This document shows, piece by piece, positions 14,201-25,186 of a stretch of 64,000 bases of DNA (position 1 is the stretch's first letter; each line of letters opens with the position of its first letter). The position numbers and the translations under genes are program-made. Source of the stretch: Stromatinia cepivora (Eukaryota > Ascomycota > Leotiomycetes > Helotiales > Sclerotiniaceae); the NCBI GenBank assembly GCA_014898415.1, contig RCTD01000002.1, positions 124,001 through 188,000 of the forward strand, read 5' to 3'. The notes below the pieces were generated by a model that had not been told where the DNA came from, did not search any database, and saw nothing but the letters and a program-made list of their open reading frames with translations.

Positions 14201-15655
14201 AGCTGCCGTTCGATTTCCGCAAGGTGGATAAGTTCCTGTGGCTTTAATCCATTGATAATCTGCATCAAGCTTTGCATCATCCTCTTTGATAAGTCGTTGT
14301 TTCGTGTCTTCATCCACAGGCTGCCTACCTCCAAGCTCAAAGAACGCTTCAATCCCGACTTCACGAGCCCTATCCCAGAACAATTTGTCGCGCTCTAATC
14401 GCTGCCTCTTACATAGTTCTTCCTCTTCATCGGTGGAAGTCCAACCGGGGGAGCTGGGTAAAGCCCATGGTGGAAGACCTCCGCATCGAGGTATCTTATC
14501 AAATTCGCCGCTTCTCGGCCACCAAGAACTGGCCCGAAGAAGCTTAATAAAGAAACGAAATTGCTTAATTAGAACCGCCGCGAACACATCCAACGTAATA
14601 TCCAGCACTCTTCCCACATCTAGATCAAATGTTCCTATAAGACCTTTCACTTTTTCAAAGGCATCCTCGACAACCTCACTGGAAGGTGGCTCACTTCCAC
14701 TGGTAGTAAAAAGCTCAGTAACCAGTTTCGAATATCCTTCCGTTTCCTCCCTTAAAAGATTGTAGTTTGCCTGTCGATAAAGGAGATGAGTAGCTTGTCG
14801 AATTCCCATGCGTGTAAATGTATCTCTTGTAAGCCCGAGGTTCAATAGAAGAGTAGCGTCCAACTTCTGTCGCATAACCATTGGTGATATACCTGTGGAG
14901 AAAACAAATGTGCGAAGTGCCGCATTCGGTGATTTCAGATCTTCTAACTCGAACATCATGGATAGAGAATCAAGAAACAGAGCTTGTGGTTCCGGGATGC
15001 CTGGGACATTCTCTGCCGGTGAAGTATCTGGCCCCAATATTTCTTTGATGCAATTGCCTGCATCTGCGGCATCGATGCGGCCGTCGAGAGTAGCTCGGAT
15101 GAATTCTTGAAATACCGTGGCCAAATCCATCGTGTCTTCGTCCTGACGAGCTTGAATGCCCTTCTCTATCACCTCTTGCCGGCCAGTTGTGTTCCATGAA
15201 TACATTTGATCGTCGGTTAAGAAAACGTAATCGAAGGGAGCAGGGTCTGGGTTCCAGCTGGGACTGATCATATCGCTCATGGACATTGGAGTTGGAGTTT
15301 GCGCTGGAGTTTGCGTAGCGCTCGAAGGTCTGGGAGGTGGTGACATAGGTCCTGGTGTTGGGGTGGCTCTGGTAGCTATCGAGAGGTTACTAGGATTGCT
15401 CGCACTGTTCGAATTATTCAAATTGCGACCATCATTTCTGCGTCCTCTACCTCCACCTCCACCCTGATTACCTTGGCCTCCCCTGCTACTCCTTCTGTTA
15501 CCGCCGCCCTCGCGCATACTAGAATCTCTTTCGTGCTGACCTAAAGAAGTATTTCCCGGTCGATGAGGTGAAGGTCGAGGCTCACCCTGGTCTACGGAAT
15601 TTCTATCATTCCTCTTTCGCTTCCCTGCTGGAGCCATCTCCAAATCTATGGACAA
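8255..15655 (-). CDS. THO2: THO complex subunit 2 (THO2/RLR1)
   Basis: This is the largest subunit of THO, the nuclear scaffold that couples RNA polymerase II elongation to mRNP assembly and export (TREX) and limits R-loops. Three exons are read: 15655-10979, 10930-10815 and 10766-8255. They are joined by two GT-AG introns of 48 nt each and give 2,434 residues in a consistent phase. The first 1,559 residues hold the conserved helical THOC2 N-terminal, middle and Tho2 regions (for example LLVPALSLTKANTSVVNEVY and FYPLSIRYSIYAEWFEG). They are preceded by a disordered Gly/Asn/Pro head. The last roughly 870 residues are disordered and rich in Arg, Asp, Ser and Pro (RD/RS dipeptides and a proline run), ending in RKRRSD and KRPRR basic motifs. 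The start at 15655 is the first ATG; a second at 15637 is also possible. The gene is divergent from MET2, with 628 bp between the starts. Confidence 0.93.
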
Positions 15656-16283
15656 ATCTCAACGATCTGCGTACATGTGTGTCGAAAGGTTGATAATAAC
15701 AAAGAATCGTCTGTGATTTGTGATCTGCGATTTGCGATTTTTTGATTTAGAATGTGTCAGTGTTGACGTAGTTGAGTTTTGGTCAGATTCTGTGGTTGTT
15801 GGATAATTATGCCTTTGAAATAAAGCACAGTTATGTGCGACAACGAAAAATAAGTATCTAATAAATTTTATTTTAAATTCAATTGAATATTCTCAATTGA
15901 CAGTATGAAGTTCCAAATTCTTCAAAGTCTCAAAGGTTTCCCGCGTTCGCGTGAGATTGAATCAACACTAGACTGCATTAATACCTAGCTTGAAGCTGCT
16001 ATTGTTGAGCCACAGTGTAGAGCCTCACTTCAGCTTCAGCCTCATCACAAAAAAATCCCTTGTCGGTTACACAATATGAATTATTTTTGTTCCGTTCTCC
16101 GACTTTGAAAGAAAATCTTCAAAATTTTTCTTACTCGCAAAGTCTATCATTACTGGCTCTTGATGACGTTTTTTCGGCGTCCCCATCCTTTAATGACTCA
16201 AGCAAGCCAGTCTTCTATAATGATATAAAGCTCTTCTGTTCTGTTTTCTCTGGAATATTCTTCAACAATCAATTAATCATAAA
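15656..16283. promoter_or_regulatory. Shared divergent promoter of THO2 and MET2
   Basis: There are 628 bp between the THO2 start (minus strand) and the MET2 start (plus strand), so both promoters must lie here or overlap. The region is AT-rich near 15,840-15,900. I see no classical CACGTG box or clear TATA element that I would defend. Confidence 0.55.
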
Positions 16284-17948
16284 ATGGCAACTTCACTAGA
16301 AGTCAGTGGTTCCGCAGGAATGGAATTCCATACACCAAGATACGGTCAGTAATTAGATCTCTGGTGACTTGTAAAAGTTACCCCTCAATCCCCATGAGAA
16401 GCAGTGACTGAATACTACAAGGAAGAACGCAGCAACAACCCGAGAACCCATTTGCATATCTCATACCTGATCAAACAATTGCGATTATTCCATCTTTCAC
16501 GTTAGAGTCCGGCGAAACCTTACAAAATGTTCCCCTGGCATACAGCACCAGAGGGAAACTATCACCCAACGGCGACAATGCTATGGTCATATGCCATGCC
16601 TTGACTGGCAGTGCAGACGTCAGTGATTGGTGGGGACCTCTTCTCGGTGGACCTGGTAGAGCTTTTGATATATCTAGATTTTTCGTGATATGCATGAATA
16701 GTTTGGGAAGCCCTTACGGAAGTGCAAGTCCGGTCACTTGCAAGAATGGAGACCCAAAAAATGAGAGATATGGTCCTGAGTTCCCTTTGACAACTATCCG
16801 AGATGATGTCAAGTAAGAGGTTAACTATCTACTAGCCTGGCACAAGACTGACTGGTTTCAGCATTCATAAGCTTCTTTTAGCTGACTTAGGAGTCCGGCA
16901 AGTAGCCGCGGTCATAGGAGGATCTATGGGAGGCATGTTGGTACTAGAATGGGCATACTTTGGTAAGGACTATGTTCGAGCTATTGTTCCCATTGCAACA
17001 TCCAGCAGGCATAGTGCTTGGGGTATCAGTTGGGGAGAAGCACAAAGACAAAGCATTTATGCGGATCCGAAATACGATGATGGCTATTACCCGTTCTCGG
17101 ATCCTCCAACAGCAGGTCTTGGTGCGGCACGCATGTCTGCATTACTTACTTATAGAAGTCGAAACTCATTCGAGGCAAGGTTTGGACGAAACATACCCGA
17201 TGCGTCGAAGAAACAGACCATCAACGAAAATCAACAACCCACCACAGCATCGGATATACACCGAGCAATCCACAATGATGGGCACAGACAGACCAGATCA
17301 CCAATTTCTTCGAGGCCTGGAAGCTCTGCTGCAATTTCAACTATGGCCAGTGAAAGCATAACGGCAAACGGCGGCAATCCTGCAAACTTTACCGATCCTC
17401 AATTCCATGGCGCAACTCCTTCCTCATCCCCCCCACCGGAGCGCTCGATCCCCAAGCGCAAATCGACCTCTCATTACTTCTCTGCACAGTCATATCTTCG
17501 TTACCAGGGTGAAAAGTTTGTTAAACGTTTTGATGGAAATTGTTACATTGCCATAACCCGCAAACTCGATACTCATGATGTCTCCAGATATCGTGTCCCG
17601 GCAGATTCAAAGAACCCTATTGCTGAGGCTCTTTCACAAATTCAACAACCAACCTTGGTACTCGGCATTGAGAGTGATGGACTCTTCACATTTGACGAAC
17701 AGAAAGAGATTGCAGCCTCTGTGCCAAATGCACGTCTCAAGAAGATTGAATCACCTGAAGGTCATGATGCATTCTTGCTACAATTTGAACAGGTCAACCA
17801 ACACATCTTGGAATTCTTGAATGAAGTGTTACCTGATATCATGGGAACCCCTGGCATTGAAGATGTGGAAGCTGAGGATGGAGCAGGGGCTATCACCAAA
17901 ACCAGCACCTTTGGAGAGGCAGAAGTGGATGACATTACAGCATGGTAA
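16284..17948 (+). CDS. MET2: Homoserine O-acetyltransferase
   Basis: The enzyme transfers acetyl from acetyl-CoA to L-homoserine, giving O-acetylhomoserine, the acceptor for sulfide in methionine and cysteine synthesis. Three exons are read: 16284-16344, 16422-16812 and 16862-17948, for 512 residues. The alpha/beta-hydrolase features are clear. The opening segment ENPFAYLIPDQ is followed by AMVICHALTGSADVSDWW. The nucleophile elbow GGSMGGM puts the serine near residue 172. The charge-relay aspartate lies in GIESDGLF (about 423) and the histidine in EGHDAF (about 452). Between the cap and the last core strands sits a low-complexity Ser/Pro insertion of roughly 90 residues (about 255-345), which I recall as typical of filamentous-fungal MET2. 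The first intron's acceptor (ACAAG) was chosen because it alone keeps phase. No targeting peptide is seen. Confidence 0.95.
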
Positions 17949-20384
17949 ATGAAGTATCACTGAAAATGTATATAACATTTACAGGCTGCTGCTCCTGTGG
18001 TGCATATCCGTGCAAACATTATACTTGATGGTCAGTCTTGTCTCTTTTGTTCACGCAGCTTTTAACCTTCCTTTGACATTATGTGATGAAATATTTCGGA
18101 TGTTAAAACATTATATCTCCGAGAGCGCAAAACTGTGTGGAGATTTTCCGTTGCCTTCCTTCTGATTGTCTGTTCTTACTCATGTTGATTCAAAGTTTCA
18201 ATTGGAGCGGCACAATCTGGCTGACCATACAACAGTATTTGAAGTTGCGATTGAGGTTCTTTATATTGAACTTGAAAGCAAAAGAAATCGAAAAGAGAGC
18301 TTCCGCCTTAATTGCCAACCAATCATTATCATGTGATTACTCTTACAACATGAAGGATTGCTTTCGTGAAATAGCAAATAATGGATTGATTTAGCAAGCT
18401 TTTGAGGTTTAGATAGTATGTAGAAAGAAGTAATTGAAGAGGTTGCGGAGAGGCAGCAAATCACTAGGCAATGCAATATCGGAGAGCAGTATGTAGGTTG
18501 TCTGTGCAATTCAACAATGCAATGTCAAATCTGTAATTATCACCTCAGTGTGAACTTCCCCGCCAACCTGCCAGACTAGTGCTCGTATTCATATTACACA
18601 GCATTTCAAGAGACCCATCGTGGGGAGTTTAAATCTATTTTGGTTGGGGATTTGACCCTGAAAAAAATAAGATGATAACTAATCAAAGCTATTATGTATT
18701 TGGCATTGGATTCTGGAAGCTCATCCTAGAGCCTTGTTTGGCCTGGATTCTCCATGATTTGCCCATAAGCTTGATTTTAATTCATCTGACCAGATATTGG
18801 TTGATTCGATATGAACGGTTCGTGAAGTTCAACCAATTTAGAGTTTTCTTCTTCCCTTCTAAAGTTCTCGTCCCACTTCAACCTTGACTTCTAAAAACTC
18901 TCTTTTATTAATGAATAAGATTTGAAGTTAGATAGTAGCAGCTATTCCATCCTTACTATCATACGGAGTACTTGGGTTTCTGGAATAACGACATCCATGC
19001 AGTTTTACGAAGGTTTTGGCCTTTCGATAGAATTAAGATGTTGTGGCTTCATTCGTAGCTTACGAAATATTAATGGGGGATTCATTTCCAGGCATTTTAA
19101 ATATCGATCTTCTGAATTCGATGGGGGTTTGATAATGGATGATCTGGCTCCGAGGGGTCTGGTGGGTTGTCAACGTCGACAAGTACGTAACTCATACGGT
19201 CGCAACTTTCTTGATAGCTTCGACAGCTATGTCTTAGTCAGGGATCTAAAGGTCTTAACCTCATTGTACGTTTGAACTTGTTTTCTTTCTTTTTCTTTTT
19301 TTTCTCGTCACCAAACCAAAGCAATACATGAATGATACTCATGTGTTCAATTGAGAGAGGGGAGGAAAGGAAAAAGGGGAGTCAAAAATAAGGTTTCAAT
19401 TCATTTTCTATACTTCAACCATCTCATAAATTATGTGGGGATTTCCTTGATTACCTGACCTACCTTACTTACCTACTCCAAGGATTTATTACTTCGAGGA
19501 TTTATTGAAGAATCAGGATACAGTGGGACAGATTAAAATGATAACCATGTACACATTACAGTCGGGAGGAGGCAGAGACTAGAGACTAGAAACTAGAGAC
19601 TTCCTAGCAAGTTTGAGGCGGACAAGAAAGTAGTAAAGGAACTTGGAAGGTGGAAATTCCTTTAGACTTTCCCAATACCGGTATTGAAGTGAGTCCTGCC
19701 TTGTCCTGTTTTCTATTACCGGCATTACACTACTTTGATATTTTACTACTTTACTTTACGGGTACCTTCCATTCCGTTCATTCCCCTTTCGAAATTTGGA
19801 TTGGCATTTCTTCTTTCCTTCTTCAAAGTCTTAGATACATAAGATTACCCCCTACCTACATACAACACAATTCAATCCATACCTCTCTGACCTCATTTTC
19901 GACGACTACGACTACGAATACTATATAGGAAAATCCACAACATATGAAAATTAATGATTCTTCCCCTCCCTCATTACTAGGTACAACTACTACAACTACT
20001 ACTATTTGCGAAACTTCTGTCTTCTGCATACCTAATATCGGTACTTATTCTACCTCGAGAACTCTGGTCTTAAACTCTTTAACTCTTTTCCTCTTCTCAC
20101 CACTCGAATCTTCTTAACAACCTCCATTTCCATCTTTCATTTAATTTTTTTTTTTTTTTTTTTGATTCGTCCGACCTTTTTTTGTTCTTCCTTCTTTTGG
20201 TCATTCAGCTTTTCCACTCACAAAGGCTACTACTACTACTACTCACTACCTGATTTAGTAGGTACCTCATTCATGATTTTTCCTTACATCATTCGTACAA
20301 CCTCGACTGCATCATAAATCTTCAACCACAACATTTCACCCCTCCCCCCAATCCTAAAATACCAAAATATCGTTGGGCCAATCC
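17949..20384. other. Intergenic, ERG4 upstream region
   Basis: No gene is supported. From about 19,640 the plus strand becomes pyrimidine-rich, with CT-rich blocks, a T19 tract at 20145-20163 and a CTA trinucleotide run at about 20227-20242. This is a common look for fungal promoters and 5' leaders, so this part is probably the ERG4 promoter and untranslated leader. The frames at 18137-18394 and 18922-19275 have no supporting features. Confidence 0.55.
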
Positions 20385-21979
20385 ATGATGGAATCAATCA
20401 TTCTTCCTTCACCGGATCTTCACGATGTACTTGGAAAAAACCTACAAGACGTTCCCGAAAAATCAAACGGAACCTTAAATCGAGCACGATTGGCTTCATT
20501 CTCAACAACTCGAGATTCGAGTATTTCATGGGGTCGACGGCATCACCATGGTTCTTGGTTACATTCCTTAGGATGTGCTAGTATCATGACTCTCTGTCCT
20601 CTAATTGTTATATTTTATTGGATCGCACTTTCACGATTTGATGGTTCTTTAACTTCAACATATAAAACAATGGCAATGATGGGGCCTGTCAATTTCTTAT
20701 GGCAACATGCACCACGAGGAAATCTGAGAACGAATGTTGGTTATGGGGCTTGGTTATTATTTCAAGCAATTCTTTACCAATTTTTACCTACAAAATTGAG
20801 TTCAGGTCAACTTACTCCAGCTGGAAATCTTCTCAAATATCGTACGAATGGTCTTTCAGCTTGGGTTGTCACTCATGCTTTGTTTCTGATTTCGTCATGC
20901 TGTGGACTTTTAGATCCGGCAATCCTGGCAAAACATTGGCAAGCGTTATTGATCTCAGTCAATGTTTATGGATTTTTACTATCGGGATTTGCTTATTTGA
21001 AAGCTCATTTGAGTCCAACTCATGAAGGCGATCGAAAATTCAGTGGTCAGTTTCATTCATCATGGAATTCTTGGAGTGTGATATTAACACGTGACAGGAT
21101 CTATTTTGTACGATTTGTATATGGGAATTGAATTGAATCCTAGATTCGGAAAACACTTTGACTTCAAATTATTCCACAATGGTCGACCTGGGATAATTGC
21201 TTGGACTCTCATGTATGTCATTATCTAATCACATTGATTACCCCCTTGAATCTGCACTTCCCTTTTTCTGCATCTTCCTCTCACTGACCTAACCTCTATA
21301 TAGTGACATGTCCTTCATTGCATATCAATACCAAATCCATGGATATATCACCAATTCCATCGTTCTGAGCACCTTTCTTCATATTTTGTACGTTGTGGAC
21401 TTCTTCATCAACGAAGATTGGTACCTTCGAACCATTGATATTTGTCATGATCACTTCGGTTTCTACCTCGCCTGGGGATCTATGGTCTGGTTACCTTCTA
21501 TGTATACCCTTCAAACTCAATATCTCTCAATAAACCCTCACTCCCTATCACCTCTTAGCGCCATAATGATATTCGCCTTAGGTGTCAGTGGCTACGTTCT
21601 CTTCCGCAGCGTCAACCACCAAAAGGATCTCGCCCGTCGCACTAAAGGAAAGTGTCAACTCTGGGGTGCTCCAGCTGATGTTTTACGCGTCACTTACCGA
21701 ACCAAAGATGGTAAGGAACACGAGAGCATTCTTCTTTGCTCCGGGTGGTGGGGTATGGCTAGACATGTCAACTATCTGGGCGATCTCATCCTTTCCTATT
21801 CCATGTGTGCGGCTTGTGGTACCAATAATTTGCTACCATGGACTTATGCGATTTTCATGACGATATTGTTGATTCATCGTTGCTGGCGGGATGAGGAAAG
21901 GTGTTCGAAGAAATATGGGAAGGGCTGGGAAACTTATTGTCAAAAGGTTAGGTGGGTTATCGTGCCTGGTATCTACTGA
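20385..21979 (+). CDS. ERG4: Delta(24(28))-sterol reductase
   Basis: This is the last step of ergosterol synthesis. NADPH-dependent reduction of the C24(28) double bond of ergostatetraenol gives ergosterol in the endoplasmic reticulum. Three exons are read: 20385-21045, 21098-21212 and 21304-21979, for 483 residues. Two adjacent ATGs (20385, 20388) could serve as start. Family features are the segment around splice 2 ([16 protein letters not shown], then [12 protein letters not shown]), the [11 protein letters not shown] block, [16 protein letters not shown], and the C-terminal [15 protein letters not shown] and YCQKVRW motifs. Several hydrophobic membrane spans are visible from about residue 65 onward. 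Length fits the ERG4/ERG24 sterol reductase family; the early residues and C-terminal block favour ERG4 over ERG24. Both introns restore the family sequence exactly. Confidence 0.95.
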
Positions 21980-24900
21980 TACATGCGGATGTGTGAGTGG
22001 ATGAGAAGCGGATTCAATTCCAGGGCAACGGGCAATAAGTGGGGCATGCGACTAGAGGATGGATCATTTTGGGCCCAGGAGTATATGGGAGTGGAGGAAT
22101 AAGGAGCAACACGAAATAGACCATGAGGGAGAGGTGATCAATAGATGGGGCTGAGGTATGTATATGGAGAGTAGCATCATAAATAGAATGGATGGCGGAG
22201 AGGGAAGGAAAGGAAACGGAAACGAAAAAGGCAAAAATTGATGGATGGATGGATGGGATGAAAGAGGTAGTGCCGCATGAATGGAGAAAATAGACCTTAG
22301 ACAAACAAAGTAATAAAATTAGATTGCATCAACTTCCTAGAATCAATCATCTTTTCATCACCTCGTTTAAGGAATCTCCTAGTGACACTTGGGAGTAGCA
22401 AAGTGATGATAGCTGATAATCTAGATCTGGTTTATCCGATGGGAGATGGAGATGGAGATGGGAATTGGATTATAACCTATAAGGATGAAAAATGAGATGA
22501 GATTTATGGGTACGACAGCATGATTATTCATTAGGGAGTGATATTCGTTTGTGTAGGTATTTTGGATTTGGATTTGGATTTGGTGTTGATTGGTAATGGG
22601 TGATTGGATGTGAAAGTGGGAGAGAGGGGGAGAGAGAGAGGGAGGAGAGAGGGGGAGAGAGGGGGAGAGAGGGGGAGAGAGGGGGAGAGAGGGGGAGAGA
22701 GGGGGAGAGAGGGGGAGGGGGGGAGAGAGGGGGAGAGAGGGGAGAGGGGAGAGAGGGGAGAGAGGGGGAGAGAGGGGGAGGGGGGAGAGAGGGAGGTAGA
22801 AGTTGTGTGTTCCAAGATATCTTAGAAGAAGTTTGGTTGATTTGGAAGTCGAGGTGATGATGGGTGGGGGAAAGTGAGATGGATGGCTTCGTCTGCATTG
22901 AGTATTACAAAGTTTTGGGGGTGACTTTATCACGATTTCTTGGAGGAATTTTCGATGCTACAAAGTTATTGCTCTAAGGGAATAAATAATAAGGTTGACT
23001 ATTATTCTAGGAAAATTGACTCTGAGATGGAGGTTAGGTAGTTAATATAACCATATAATTACATTACCCTTTATAATTAAATACAATAAGAAAGTTTCCT
23101 CTTTCTCCTTTATATAAAAATCGTTTTATTATTATTATTAATCTTTTCTGTATATTAAAGTCCCATTCATTATTTACTCTACTAATTCTACCATTTGAAT
23201 TGTTTACAATATAGATCTTTCAGTTCGTATTCCCCTCTTCTCCTCACAATGTGTTATCGGGACGTACGTTTCTCGACTTCTCCAATTTCATAGTATGTTT
23301 ACCCATTTTCTTATTATAATTATAGTATTTGCGGTTGGGATGATGGTTCGAGGCATCAAGGTGAAATGGTTGAATATATGTGTCGAAGTCGATAGCTCAT
23401 TGGGGCGGTATCAGTACTTGTTGGGACTTGGAGATTACATTCGTTTGAGATCTGGTATATGGAGTTGGATGGTCCAAAAATGATATATGAGAACAGGAGG
23501 GAACAGTGTATGCAACGGATAGTAGTGGAAAAGAAGGAGGGGAGAAGGGCGAAGCGACTTTGCCAACGTCCCGATTGCATACACTTAAATGAATTTGGTT
23601 TGCAAAATAGCAATAAGGCTTACATTTTTCGCACGCGGAGTATGCTGAAGTAGCCTCCTACACTGAGAAGAGAAGAATGAGAAGCTTTTTTATCCACAAC
23701 TTTGTGAATATTAGTGGCAGATGGTAACCGCCAAGGAAAGACTACCTCCTCGATACATAAAGAAACGGTAAAGCATTTCGTCTGAAACGGATATCATCTT
23801 CCTACGTCCTGATTCTACGGAAATTCTCAGTCTCTGCATTTGACCAACACTTTTACACCTAAACGTATCATCCAAATAGACCTATGACAACACTTAATTC
23901 AAGAGCCATATATCTAACTTAAAAACCCGGCCGAATATCTCAAAAGTGTGGATCTTGAGATCCCCCCTCTGGAGAAATACAAATTGTTTCTCATACGATG
24001 CCCGCACGCAGTCGGGAAAGATCGTCCAGCTTTCATTTCCCGTAGGTCGATCGAGTCCGAAATAAAGTTCACGTCACGGCATGAAGTGCCGCGTTTCCAA
24101 TTCTGAGACAGTGATTCCGACAGCTTGGGAATCGGAAAATGAGCTCGTCGATACTTTCATATTATCGTATGGTTGGTTATGAGGTCTATAACTTGGAATT
24201 TTTTTTTTTCGTTTATATGATGGGAAATGGTATTTGGCAATTTATGGATTGTTGATCACTGGTAGATTATATTCACTTACTTCATCAGAAGCACCATGAA
24301 GCTCAAAGTCTATATCTCATACTCAAGGATTTGGAAGAGGAAGTCCCCTCCGAACCTTATTCCATTACACATATGCCAACATATTTGTTCATTGCTTTCA
24401 AACTTAGCTCAAACGTGTTTTGAGTCTATTTTGCATGAATAAGTAACTTACTTGATAGTGTACACATCCGGTTTTAGTGGCTCAAGATACTTCTAACATG
24501 AACAAGGTACTTGTACTAAGTCCTTGGGATTTTAACATGGGTCCTCAATGCCGTACACCACACAATCACATCTAAATGAAGATCCAACATTTCCATCCCG
24601 CATGGAGGACTATGCATACATCTGGACCATGACCCCCCACGCCTAGGACCCGGGATAATATAAAGCTTTATATGTACCTAACTAGAATAAGCGCGGGTAA
24701 TATATCCTGTTATGAGTCTTCGTCTTATATCCTTTACTTTCCATAAACTTGTCTTGATCTTAACATCAGGCTTGACCGACCTTCTGGAACGTCTTTACCA
24801 ATAGCGTTGTATCGCCTTATGTATAATACCCGTTTAATCGATCGAGCGACTCTTATCACGACGTCTACCTTTCGGGCTCACTCGTGATTTCTTTGCAATG

Positions 24901-25186
24901 TCTCAGCAGCCGAATTGTAGTCTTCTCTCGCCGTCGAATCATAGTATTGTGTACATCATAAGTGTATGACTACAACGAAACCAATCAATACATCGCCAAG
25001 TCGTCTGGATACACCACTCAAAATTCACCACCTGTCTGTCACTATACCTAACATCATATATTGGTCCCGCCTACCGTTCGCTAGCTACACGAGAGACTTG
25101 AGTTCTTGGACTTTCAACTTCTAGTACAGTTCCTCTTCCCAAAAACATACTACTACATTCCTCAACCCGACAATCCTTGAACCATC
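21980..25186. other. Long intergenic region with polypurine repeat
   Basis: About 3.2 kb lie between ERG4 and the phosphate permease with no supported gene. It contains the 179-nt polypurine tract (listed separately), a short TTTGGA repeat just upstream of it (about 22559-22582), and an AT-rich patch near 23,000-23,200. The frames over the polypurine tract (Pro/Leu/Ser on one strand, Gly/Glu/Arg on the other) are translated repeat, not genes. The last 1-2 kb presumably contain the permease promoter. Confidence 0.6.
22618..22796 (+). repeat. Polypurine GA minisatellite, (GGGGGAGAGA)n
   Basis: The plus strand is uninterrupted purine for 179 nt. It includes six perfect tandem copies of the 10-mer GGGGGAGAGA at 22651-22710, with degenerate GGGGAGA-type units on both sides. 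Mirror-symmetric purine tracts of this kind can form triplex DNA, and the repeated G-runs could form quadruplexes. That is known behaviour of such sequence, not shown here. Confidence 0.93.

Noticed and set aside
17101..17361. Plus-strand alternative frame inside MET2
   Set aside because: The MET2 frame has the family motifs; this one is a shadow.
22421..22933. Long Pro/Leu/Ser frames on the minus strand over the polypurine tract, and Gly/Glu/Arg frames on the plus strand
   Set aside because: They are direct translations of the GA-rich tandem repeat in all frames. There is no start context, motif or splice partner.
24401..25186. Possible phosphate-response (CACGTG-type) boxes upstream of the permease
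   Set aside because: No exact CACGTG was found; partial matches are too frequent to report.
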